Source: Shewanella halifaxensis HAW-EB4
Lineage (GTDB): Bacteria; Pseudomonadota; Gammaproteobacteria; Enterobacterales; Shewanellaceae
Direction of reading: 5' to 3'
DNA: 64,000 nucleotides
Assembly (NCBI RefSeq): GCF_000019185.1
Contig: NC_010334.1
Coordinates: 372,001 to 436,000 of the forward strand
Positions within the stretch are counted from its first letter, which is position 1; each line of letters opens with the position of its first letter. Positions 9,411-16,290 of this stretch are shown in pieces. A model generated the notes under the pieces. It was given only the letters and a program-made list of their open reading frames with translations. It was not told the DNA's origin and searched no databases. The translations under genes were made by a program, and so were the position numbers.

Positions 9411-9872
9411 TTACATACCAGCGTAATCTAACTGACGCCAAGCTTCGTAGCTGATAATCGCTACCGCATTCGACAGGTTTAAGCTGCGGCTAGTCGACAT
9501 CATAGGGATGCGTAGACGCTGCTCGGTCGGGATAGAATCGATAATATCGGCGGGTAGGCCGCGGCTTTCAGGGCCAAATAGCAACACATCGTCTTGCTTA
9601 AAGGTCAGCTCAGAGTGTGGACGGCTACCTTTAGTGGTGCAGGCCATGATGCGCTTGCCATCCATCGCCTCAAGGAAAGCCTCGAAGTTTTTATGGTGGG
9701 TCACATTGGCAAGATCGGCATAATCTAAACCCGCACGACGCAGCTTTTTATCTTCTAAATCGAAACCTAAAGGCTCAATCAAATGCAGTTTACAGCCGTT
9801 GTTAGCAATTAAGCGGATAATATTGCCGGTATTCGGGGCGATTTCGGGTTCGTAAAGCGCGATATGGAACAT
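9411..9872 (-). CDS. trmL: tRNA (cytidine/uridine-34 2'-O)-methyltransferase TrmL
   Basis: 153 residues from the ATG at 9872, where translation begins [17 protein letters not shown]. An in-frame upstream ATG at 9950 would add 26 residues unlike the family. SPOUT-fold hallmarks are present: the E-P-x-I-P/A-x-N-T-G-N N-terminus, [10 protein letters not shown] near residues 98-107, and the terminal S-L-N-L-S-N-A-V-A knot motif. It methylates the ribose of the wobble base of tRNA-Leu isoacceptors in the cytoplasm. Length matches E. coli TrmL (157). Confidence 0.95.
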   Translation of the reverse strand: MFHIALYEPEIAPNTGNIIRLIANNGCKLHLIEPLGFDLEDKKLRRAGLDYADLANVTHHKNFEAFLEAMDGKRIMACTTKGSRPHSELTFKQDDVLLFGPESRGLPADIIDSIPTEQRLRIPMMSTSRSLNLSNAVAIISYEAWRQLDYAGM

Positions 9873-10087
9873 GCTGGCCTGCCTAAAAATTGGTGAGCCG
9901 AGATTATACGGCAAAAAATCGAACACGGAAAACGGATGTTGGTGGCGCACGCTGGCGATGCGTGATTAGCGATATGCGATGCCGCTCGTGAATATAGGGT
10001 TTAGCAATATACCGCACCGATATTTACGTCTATATTCCAGTTTATGAATCTAGTTTATAAATAAAACGCTCTCTAAAAGGCAAACTG

Positions 10088-11020
10088 ATGGATCTCGCAA
10101 AACTCTCTCGGATCAGCATGAAGCATCTGATCACTCTGCATGTGATGCTCGACACCCTGAGCGTCACCGCCAGTGCCGAGCGTTTATGTTTGAGTCCATC
10201 ATCGGTCAGTAAGACCTTGAGTCAACTTAGGCTCAGTCTGGACGATGAGCTGTTCTACCGCCACGGCAATAAGCTGGTGGCCACACCGCTAGCCCGCAGA
10301 CTAGGCCCAAGCGTGCATCAAATAATCAATGATATGAATCAGTTGATGACCAAGGAGGCGTTTAACCCTGCAGACTATGAGGGGCGTTTCTCATTGGCGA
10401 TGCGCGAGAGTACCTTTGAGCTGTTAGCGGTAAAATTTATGGCTCACGTACTGACGCTCGCGCCCAATATTCGTTTAGATATTTTCGCTAAAGACAGTGT
10501 GGGTTTTGAGGGGCTAGTCAAAGGCAGTTTGGATTTTATCCTGCTGCCCCATGATAGAAGTCAGCCACCGATCTCCCTGCATGAACTGGTATGGGAAACC
10601 TTAATTAATGACGAGATGGTGTGTCTGATGAAGCCTGCGCATCCATTGGCGACTCAGGCGCAGATCTCTATCGAGGATTACCTGAGTTTCAGCCACATAG
10701 GTATTAGCGATGCAGACCTCAATACGCCCTTTTTTGAGATGCAGTTAGCCCAGCGGGCACGCAATCGCGCTGTGCCGATTTCAGTGGCCGACTTTGGTAG
10801 TGCGGCGTTACTGTGCTATCACAGTGATCTGCTGTTTACTTGTTCGCGGCGTTGGGCTGAAACGGCGCTTCAGGCCCAAGGTTTGGTGACTAAGGCATTG
10901 CCCTTAGACTATGGCGAGGTGGCCTATAGTTTGGTGTGGCATAAGCAGAGTATGAATGACCCCGCTTTGCGGTGGTTGTATCAACAGTTGGTTGAGTTTA
11001 CCCAAATGGAGTTTCAATAA
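10088..11020 (+). CDS. LysR-family transcriptional regulator
   Basis: 310 residues. A winged HTH covers residues about 10-70 (L-S-V-T-A-S-A-E-R-L-C-L-S-P-S-S-V-S-K-T-L), with the conserved turn before a D-D-E-L-F-Y-R-H segment. The rest is a periplasmic-binding-protein-like effector domain of the NodD/nitroaromatic type. It has no divergent partner in the window: trmL lies upstream on the other strand and the accessory island begins right after its stop. The effector and targets cannot be deduced. Confidence 0.85.
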   Translation: MDLAKLSRISMKHLITLHVMLDTLSVTASAERLCLSPSSVSKTLSQLRLSLDDELFYRHGNKLVATPLARRLGPSVHQIINDMNQLMTKEAFNPADYEGRFSLAMRESTFELLAVKFMAHVLTLAPNIRLDIFAKDSVGFEGLVKGSLDFILLPHDRSQPPISLHELVWETLINDEMVCLMKPAHPLATQAQISIEDYLSFSHIGISDADLNTPFFEMQLAQRARNRAVPISVADFGSAALLCYHSDLLFTCSRRWAETALQAQGLVTKALPLDYGEVAYSLVWHKQSMNDPALRWLYQQLVEFTQMEFQ

Positions 11021-11022
11021 AC

Positions 11023-11450
11023 TTCACCAAAAGTTTATTGGTTCATTGGGTTTGAGGGCGAATCAAACTTCGTTTGATAAACGTGGTTTTACCACATTGG
11101 TAATGCATCAGGCTTCGCCTGACAACGTCGTGGGATGCCATCCCACACCCGGGCAAGGAGGACTGCTCGTCCTTATCCTCCTTGCATCCACCATGACGCC
11201 CCGACGAAGTTACATGCATTAGATACGAGCCTCCGTCATTTTCGAAAATCGCTATCGCCTCATATTCGCCATCTGATAGACAGGAAGTCTGAATGTCTTG
11301 AAGTGCATGGATGCACGAGAAAGACCATGGCTCACCTAAGGCTATCTCGGCATCCTGCCTCGCTCACGCGATTGCCTTCAATAACATCGGCAACTTCGAT
11401 GGGGATTGGTGTTTCCTGTGAGTTTTGTGGAGTATGAGGATATTCATCAT
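11023..11450. repeat. Island hairpin repeat, copy 1
   Basis: This starts two bases after the LysR stop and fills most of the 603-bp gap to the next gene. It is a chain of short hairpins: TCAAAC-TTC-GTTTGA, TCAGGC-TTC-GCCTGA, GTGGGAT-GCC-ATCCCAC, a CAAGGAGGA/TCCTCCTTG arm pair, and GTGCATGGATGCAC (11303-11316). Conserved stretches such as CGAAAATCGCTATCGCCTCA and CCATGGCTCACCTAAGGCTA recur nearly verbatim in copy 3. Open frames across it are by-products of the repeat. After 11450 the sequence becomes AT-rich and holds the promoter of the next gene. Confidence 0.75.
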
Positions 11451-11623
11451 CTTGTAGGCGATTTCGCTTAACTTCCCCTCCTTTTTTATCAGGCTTGCCA
11501 TTCTCATACTTATTTAAAGAGAAGTATCAAGCTTCAAAGTCTTGATTACAGGTAAGGAGCTTATTATGTTATTGATGGTATATGGCTGGTAACAACTTTC
11601 TTTTAAACAGAGATGGTTAAAGT

Positions 11624-12397
11624 ATGGATGAAATAGTTGAGTTAGGTTTATCTCTCGTAGATAAGTATCAACATGCAGGGATTTTTCGAAAAAGTTGTCG
11701 GATTCCTAATAACATTTTTGGTTCGGCTGATTATTTAGCTCTAGTGGCGTACCCATCGATAAGAAGTGATGAAAAAAGGTCTAACTTTAAAGATGCTATG
11801 CTTTCAGCCTTGCTTAAAGAAAGCTGTAAAACAAGAGGAATAAGAAAGGCTGATAAAACGATGCTAGCTCAGCGGCTTGGATTGAGTAAGGATATGATTT
11901 GGAGAGATATTGATCGTGCAATTACAGGAGGTACAAAAAAAGATGGGGGAGGTACGAAGAAGCTCATAGATAGATTCCACTCCTATCATGTTTTTAGAGC
12001 CTATGATAGCGCGCTCTCTGATGATGCAAACCTAACGTTTGAGCAAGTGCTTGGGGAGATTTCTACGGCATACGAAAGTCAGCAATCTAAAGTATCTGAT
12101 TCAGAAACGAGGATTGAGAATCTAAAAAGAACTTTTAGGCAGTCTAGGCCTGTTTTACACCTAACATGGGGATTAGTTGAAAGTTTTAAGTTAAAAGGTT
12201 GGGCTACGGATACGGGACAGCTTTGTTATGGTGTTAAGCCTGCTATTCATGATCCCTCATGGCTCCCAGAGGCATTGGATTTAGCTAAAATTGTTTTAGG
12301 CTTACAATTAGTCGAATATGAATCAGCAAAGTTAAACGGTAAAAGGCTAAGAAGTCATAAGTTTGATCCTCAAGAAATAATTTATATTCACTTCTAA
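11624..12397 (+). CDS. Orphan island protein with HTH-like segment
   Basis: 257 residues, AT-rich codon use unlike the flanking core genes. I do not recognise the family. The segment around residues 84-104 (M-L-A-Q-R-L-G-L-S-K-D-M-I-W-R-D-I-D-R-A) has the spacing of a helix-turn-helix. It is followed by a Gly/Lys-rich turn and a predicted helical region. No catalytic motif or membrane segment is visible. It is the longest gene of the island and lies between repeat copy 1 and a run of very small genes. DNA-binding function is only a suggestion; acquisition by transfer is inferred from composition and context. Confidence 0.6.
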   Translation: MDEIVELGLSLVDKYQHAGIFRKSCRIPNNIFGSADYLALVAYPSIRSDEKRSNFKDAMLSALLKESCKTRGIRKADKTMLAQRLGLSKDMIWRDIDRAITGGTKKDGGGTKKLIDRFHSYHVFRAYDSALSDDANLTFEQVLGEISTAYESQQSKVSDSETRIENLKRTFRQSRPVLHLTWGLVESFKLKGWATDTGQLCYGVKPAIHDPSWLPEALDLAKIVLGLQLVEYESAKLNGKRLRSHKFDPQEIIYIHF

Positions 12398-12485
12398 GAT
12401 AGAAAATGATCCGATTTTGATGTCTGATTACCACGGAAATTAATGAGATATTTCTTAACGATTATTCGATTAGGAGTCTATATCC

Positions 12486-12707
12486 GTGAAAAGAAAACAA
12501 TGTGGTAGAACCATGGAATTAATTGTTTTAGAGCAGTATTTCATAAAAAATGAGATTGAAAAACTAGAAGTTGAGTGTTTATGTTCAATAAATAGCAGAG
12601 ATATATCACAAAATACACTCAGAATTTTAAAATTAAAAAGAGAACTCCAAGAAATGCTAGATCTAGAGATATACACCTCAGGCATTACTACTCTATATGA
12701 CGATTAA
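12486..12707 (+). CDS. Small hypothetical protein, coiled-coil-like
   Basis: 73 residues with a GTG start preceded by TAGGAG. The middle (residues about 20-60) is rich in Glu/Lys/Leu/Ile in heptad-like order (E-I-E-K-L-E-V-E; I-L-K-L-K-R-E-L-Q-E-M-L), suggesting a short antiparallel helical hairpin. Very AT-rich, like the preceding gene, from which it is separated by 88 bp. An open frame of similar length exists on the opposite strand, but it lacks a good RBS. No family is recognised. Confidence 0.45.
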   Translation: MKRKQCGRTMELIVLEQYFIKNEIEKLEVECLCSINSRDISQNTLRILKLKRELQEMLDLEIYTSGITTLYDD

Positions 12708-12810
12708 AGGCCGCTAGTATCAGCGTGCGCTTGGCCATAGCCTTAAATATGTATTTAAAAAAAATTGAGAGTATTAAGTTTAAAATAATAGTAAATAGTA
12801 AGGCATTAAA

Positions 12811-13155
12811 ATGAGTAATGATGATGACCTCATGAGAATGAGGCTTGGAGCATTAGATAGTATAGATGCTTTAAATAAAGATATTTATGATGACTCTGAC
12901 TGGAAAATGGGAGTCCTTTGGTTCAGTGCTTTGGCTCCTACATCAAGAACTGGTCATGCTGAACGTCATGGCGTTGTATATACAACAGAAGAAGCTAGAT
13001 TGTTCTACAGTAAGAATGATAATCCTAAAAATTGTTTGTGCTCTCTTTCGCCAACCCTAGTCAATGTTAAAACTGGAGAAGTTCTTCAAACTGAATTGGT
13101 AGAGAAAATGTTGTTCGCAAAAAAGACTTTTATGAAGAGTGTATTAATAGAGTAA
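12811..13155 (+). CDS. Small protein resembling the C-terminal end of phage Mu F-like minor head proteins
   Basis: 114 residues. The segment S-R-T-G-H-A-E-R-H-G-V-V-Y-T followed by E-E-A-R-L-F-Y and N-C-L-C-S-L-S-P has the H...HG...NC-x-C pattern found at the C-terminus of MuF/SPP1-gp7-type head morphogenesis proteins and of some toxins that share that module. A whole MuF protein is much longer, so this is either a detached domain or the remnant of one. No other phage gene is nearby. The match is by motif memory and needs a profile search. The gene is AT-rich and stands alone. Confidence 0.45.
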   Translation: MSNDDDLMRMRLGALDSIDALNKDIYDDSDWKMGVLWFSALAPTSRTGHAERHGVVYTTEEARLFYSKNDNPKNCLCSLSPTLVNVKTGEVLQTELVEKMLFAKKTFMKSVLIE

Positions 13156-13309
13156 TCAGAGCATCTTTGTACAGAAGTGTTGTCTAAAAATCCAACATAT
13201 TTAGCGTAATATGAGTTGTGTTGGGCTGGATATAGGTTTAGCTCATTTTGATCCAAAATTTACTCAACTACCAAAATACAAATTGATAGATAAACACAAA
13301 AGTGTGGAT

Positions 13310-13405
13310 GCGACTGAGGGCGTTGGTGGCATGGATGCCACCGTCGAGCATACATGGACGTACTTGCTGCGTGCCTCAGAAGCGTCTGCGCTTTTAGGTA
13401 AACTG
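13310..13405. repeat. Island hairpin repeat, copy 2 (partial)
   Basis: Contains the perfect hairpin GGTGGCATGGATGCCACC (13325-13342) and the module GCGTGCCT-C-AGAAGCGTCTGCGCTT, which matches copy 4 apart from compensated stem changes. A 66-codon open frame crosses it but carries no coding signal. Confidence 0.65.
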
Positions 13406-13500
13406 TTGTGACATTTGATACTCTTTACTTGGTGTGCGTTAGTCAGTAAACCCGTTATCGTCTAATGCGAGTATTAAGCTGCCTATTTAGTAATACAATT

Positions 13501-13689
13501 ATGAAGTGTCGTAAGTGTCAATCTGAAGTCTTGTCGCCAGTGGTTAAATATACTCGTATCAATAGTGCGGATTTTCGTTCTGAACATTGTCCTGTGTGCG
13601 GTATAGACCTTGAAAATCCGTTAAAGTCTTGGTTCCCTGTCGTTGTTATTTTTATTGTGTCATTCGTAATCGCAAACTTCTTTTTGTAA
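13501..13689 (+). CDS. Small zinc-ribbon protein with C-terminal membrane anchor
   Basis: 62 residues from ATG 13501; upstream in-frame codons to 13465 look untranslated. The N-terminus has C-R-K-C (residues 3-6), and C-P-V-C lies about 25 residues later, a four-Cys zinc ribbon. The last about 20 residues are hydrophobic (F-P-V-V-V-I-F-I-V-S-F-V-I-A-N-F-F-L), a tail anchor. Similar tiny anchored zinc ribbons are common in accessory regions; function unknown. It has no strong RBS, which lowers confidence. Confidence 0.5.
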   Translation: MKCRKCQSEVLSPVVKYTRINSADFRSEHCPVCGIDLENPLKSWFPVVVIFIVSFVIANFFL

Positions 13690-13870
13690 GTGTTGCGCTT
13701 TTTTGAACAAACGGAAGTCATTATCTCAAACGGTTTTATCTGCTGCCTTTCTTCATGTCCTCAGTGATCTTTGTGGTGAATAGCTTTTCTATCGGTAACT
13801 TTAGCGTCAACCAGTAGAGTTAACTTTTTAGAAGCTCCGCCTTAACAGTATTTAAGTATTAAATAATAAA
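13690..13870. other. Spacer before the candidate RNA gene
   Basis: 181 bp without an open frame or clear hairpin. Nothing specific is seen apart from an AT-rich end leading into the promoter-like segment at 13871. Confidence 0.3.
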
Positions 13871-13912
13871 AATTTGACGTGCGTCACATTTTTTTGCTAG
13901 TGTTGGTTATAG
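13871..13912 (+). promoter_or_regulatory. CRP-like site and -10 element before the candidate non-coding RNA
   Basis: TTTGA-CGTGCG-TCACA (13873-13888) matches the CRP consensus with one mismatch in the left arm and a perfect right arm, flanked by AA and TTT as in strong sites. A -10-like TTATAG lies at 13907-13912, placing a start near 13918-13922 and the CRP centre near -38 to -41, the class II position. An alternative sigma-70 reading is TTGACG (13874-13879) with TAGTGT (13898-13903) at 18-bp spacing. Confidence 0.5.
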
Positions 13913-13917
13913 CAGTT

Positions 13918-14178
13918 TTGGTCGAGGTTTTCATCGATAGAGCGAAGACTCAATCAACTGGGAGTCCGACATTAGCCCGCTACGCAGGCTGAGCCGGAGT
14001 CGACAGTGCTGAGGCATTGCTACTTAGAAGCTTCGACCGAACTACTTTTCAATCCGAATCTTGCGTACATTATCGGATACCCATTGAGTTACCCTCGGGT
14101 AACTTTGATAAGCCTAACAAATTTAGTTCTATGTTAGGCAGTAAAATAAAAAAGCATCCCAGCGGGATGCTTTTTTTT
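13918..14178 (+). ncRNA. Candidate structured non-coding RNA with intrinsic terminator
   Basis: About 260 nt without a credible open frame but dense in helices. TTGGTCGAGG (13918-13927) pairs with CTTCGACCGA (14031-14040), with two wobbles, closing a multibranch domain. Inside are GACTC/GAGTC (13947-13951/13962-13966), AGCC..GGCT (13974-13990) and CAGTGC-TGAG-GCATTG (14004-14019). Next come ATCCGA/TCGGAT (14052-14057/14073-14078), AGTTACC-CTCG-GGTAACT (14087-14104), GCCTAACA/TGTTAGGC (14112-14119/14132-14139) and a strong terminator. A CRP-like site precedes it. I do not recognise tmRNA, SRP RNA, 6S, RNase P, a retron or a riboswitch in it. It sits in the accessory island, upstream of repeat copy 3 and a small basic protein gene. 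Confidence 0.6.
14148..14178 (+). terminator. Strong intrinsic terminator of the candidate RNA
   Basis: AAAAAAGCATCCC (14148-14160), loop AGC, GGGATGC (14164-14170), then eight T. Confidence 0.93.
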
Positions 14179-14204
14179 GTTTAAAATTTCGGATTGGAAT
14201 ACCA

Positions 14205-14515
14205 ATTTAATCAAGTTGCACTTGAGCTTAAGCTATCAAACTTCGCTTGATAAAGGTCGTGAGCTTCCAGCTCACACACGGCCAAGAAGGGGTCAACAGT
14301 AACTGCCTCTTGGCCATTTCTTTCATAAAGAGCCCGAGCCGCCCCTAACGAAGTTGTTGATCCTCAGTCCTTTGCGAAAATCGCTATCGCCTCATATTCG
14401 CCGTCCATGGCTCACCTAAGGCTACCTCTGCATCCATGCCTCGCTCACGCGACTAATGTTTACAAGAGTTCTTCAATGCCTTCGGCAACTCCGATGGGGA
14501 AATGGGTGTTCTATA
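14205..14515. repeat. Island hairpin repeat, copy 3
   Basis: It has the same module order as copy 1: a TCAAACTTCG hairpin, GTGAGCT-TCC-AGCTCAC (taking the place of GTGGGAT-GCC-ATCCCAC), a GGCCAAGA/TCTTGGCC arm pair, a CGAAGTT box, then the conserved CGAAAATCGCTATCGCCTCA and CCATGGCTCACCTAAGGCTA stretches and TGCC-TTC-GGCA. Stem sequences differ from copy 1 while pairing is kept. The remaining bases to 14671 are AT-rich upstream sequence of the next gene. Confidence 0.75.
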
Positions 14516-14671
14516 TAGACGCCGGTATAGCTGATTATTTGCCAATCAATCTGCGGCTACCACATTTTTTGCCTTAAGGTGGTCTTACCAGTTGATCTAA
14601 TGGTTTATTCGTAATACTCTTATGTTGTTGCAAGGTAAAGTATTCGTAATCAATAATCTAATGAGGTTTAC

Positions 14672-14920
14672 ATGGCTAAAAATTCAAAACGAACAACTAA
14701 ACAATTAGCTTCTACAGCTGCAAAATTTCTTTCTGATGCTAATTCTTCAAAAATAAAAAAGCATTTGTCTGGAAGTGTATTGGCTCAATCTCGTACAACG
14801 AAGCAGACTGGGAAGAAGATGGAATCTGAACTTTCAGCAATTTTGAAAAGCTCAAAATATGACAAAGATACAAAAATGTTGGCAGCTTCTTTATTAAGCC
14901 AATCCAACTCAAGTCGCTAA
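14672..14920 (+). CDS. Small basic Ser/Lys-rich protein with internal duplication
   Basis: 82 residues; RBS GAGG six bases before ATG. Two halves resemble each other: residues about 12-45 (A-x-x-A-x-x-L-S-D-A-N-S-S-K ... L-S-G-S-V-L-A-Q-S) and about 51-80 (E-L-S-A-I-L-K-S-S-K-Y-D ... L-A-A-S-L-L-S-Q-S). The repeated ending S/A-x-L-x-Q-S is diagnostic of the duplication. I have a memory of similar short proteins being widespread and uncharacterised in Enterobacteria and Pseudomonas, but know no function. Lys-rich (pI clearly basic), no membrane segment. It lies between repeat copies 3 and 4, downstream of the candidate RNA. Confidence 0.65.
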   Translation: MAKNSKRTTKQLASTAAKFLSDANSSKIKKHLSGSVLAQSRTTKQTGKKMESELSAILKSSKYDKDTKMLAASLLSQSNSSR

Positions 14921-15009
14921 AGTGATAAAACATAGTTTCAATTAGTCGATAAGGCTTAATTAAAGTTTAATGGCTCTCTTCCTAATGAATAGAACTCTAA
15001 AGCTAAATT

Positions 15010-15140
15010 ACTCCGCTTTTCCAACCCAGTGTAGATGCGGCTTAGGCCTTCGAAAACATGGATGTTTTCGCAGAGCGGTCAGGGATGACGTAAAGCGTGC
15101 CTAAGAAGTGTCTGCAGATACGCCGGCTGCAAGCCATTGG
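15010..15140. repeat. Island hairpin repeat, copy 4 (partial), and right end of the island
   Basis: Contains the perfect hairpin CGAAAACATGGATGTTTTCG (15051-15070), whose centre CATGGATG is shared with copies 1 and 2 but whose arms are different. The GCGTGCCT-A-AGAAGTGTCTGC module matches copy 2. From 15141 to the YjjW stop at 15341 nothing else is recognisable; an 81-codon open frame there runs antisense into yjjW and is not supported. Confidence 0.65.
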
Positions 15141-15340
15141 AACCATAAATGTATGAAGTTGGTTTGAAGATTCAAGTGATGAAGAATCTAAAGGTTCTCA
15201 TGCTTTAGCTTTAACTGTGTAACAGTTTCAAAAATTGGAACCACTGATGCTGGAAGATACAGCAAATACTACCTGTGAAATGGTAAGAGAAAGGTTCACC
15301 GCTTTACCACAAAGCGCCCCCATTCGGTTGGCAAGAACGC

Positions 15341-16234
15341 CTACAAATAAACATTGGGTAACACCAAGTTACGCACTCCACGCTGCGACAACTGTGCGGC
15401 TAACTGCTGCATCTGCTGCTCACTGCAAGTGCCCCATTGGCGGGCTTCGCCTGTTACCCCGTGGTGTTGGAAGGCGTTGAGTTTGACTCTTACGCTTGCG
15501 GGTAGCTGGCTTAAATAGCCTGCAACGGCGTTAATCTCATTGTCAAAATCACTTACTCTCGGAATATACAGTAGGCGTATTTCGTATAACTTTCCCTCTG
15601 CGGCGAGTAACTTTAAACTAATAAATACCCGGTGGTTATCACGGCCTGTGATGTAGTGGTGGGTGTGTTGTTGCCAGGATTTAAGATCGATCATTGCGCC
15701 ATCTAGGTAGGGCATCACCTGTTCCCAGCCGCTTTCAGATAAATAGCCATTACTGTCGATCATGCAGCTTAGATGTTTCAAATCTGGGCTGGCTTTTATC
15801 GCTTGAAACAGCTCTATGATAAACGGCAGTTGCAAGGTGGCTTCACCGCCGCTGACGGTGATGCCGTTGATAAAGTGCACTTGGCTGCGGATCAATTCCA
15901 GCATCTGCGGCACACTGTATTGGCGAGTCTTAGGACTAGATTGCTTAGGACAAGTCGATAAGCAAGTATCGCACTGGGTGCATTTGTCACTGTCCCACAG
16001 GACTCTTGGTTTTGTTATTACGGCTTCAGTTACTTCAGATAGTGAAAGACTTAGCGCGCCCACAGGGCAGGTAGCCACACAGTCGCCGCAACTGTCACAC
16101 ATATCTATGGTGTGCGGGTTGTGACAATTTTTGCAGTTAAAATTACACCCTTGCAGGAAGATGACCAAGCGACTGCCTGGACCATCGACACAAGAGAAGG
16201 GAATAATCTGGTTAACCGTGGCGACTCTGACCAT
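15341..16234 (-). CDS. yjjW: Glycyl-radical enzyme activase YjjW (radical SAM)
   Basis: 297 residues. The radical-SAM cluster motif C-N-F-N-C-K-N-C (CxxxCxxC) is near residues 30-37, followed by two ferredoxin-like 4Fe-4S motifs (C-D-S-C-G-D-C-V-A-T-C-P and C-T-Q-C-D-T-C-L-S-T-C-P) inserted at about residues 46-100, as in glycyl-radical activases. S-G-G-E-A near residue 128 is the SAM-binding GGE motif. It abstracts hydrogen via the 5'-deoxyadenosyl radical to install the glycyl radical on its partner, here the YjjI gene 56 bp upstream. Expected to work only anaerobically. Confidence 0.92.
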   Translation of the reverse strand: MVRVATVNQIIPFSCVDGPGSRLVIFLQGCNFNCKNCHNPHTIDMCDSCGDCVATCPVGALSLSLSEVTEAVITKPRVLWDSDKCTQCDTCLSTCPKQSSPKTRQYSVPQMLELIRSQVHFINGITVSGGEATLQLPFIIELFQAIKASPDLKHLSCMIDSNGYLSESGWEQVMPYLDGAMIDLKSWQQHTHHYITGRDNHRVFISLKLLAAEGKLYEIRLLYIPRVSDFDNEINAVAGYLSQLPASVRVKLNAFQHHGVTGEARQWGTCSEQQMQQLAAQLSQRGVRNLVLPNVYL

Positions 16235-16290
16235 CTTTTATCTTAATCCTTACTTTCTCTACTCGATCAGTCTAATAGGTTATTTGACGG

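Noticed and set aside
11135..11437. 100-codon open frame after the first LysR gene
   Set aside because: It is within hairpin repeat copy 1 and is rich in repeat-derived residues.
12470..12685. 71-codon open frame antisense to the small coiled-coil gene
   Set aside because: Poor start region; the plus-strand frame has the RBS.
13211..13411. 66-codon open frame
   Set aside because: It runs through hairpin repeat copy 2, has no RBS and its product is not protein-like.
14112..14139. GCCTAAC...GTTAGGC resembling an integron attC site
   Set aside because: Formally matches the core sites, but they are only about 20 bp apart, far shorter than any attC, there is no integrase, and it forms a plain hairpin inside the RNA candidate.
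13918..14178. Retron msr-msd
   Set aside because: No reverse transcriptase gene is nearby and the a1/a2 arrangement is absent, although CAATCCGAA and TTCGGATTG flank part of it.
15235..15480. 81-codon open frame
   Set aside because: Overlaps yjjW antisense and the repeat-rich island end; no coding signal.
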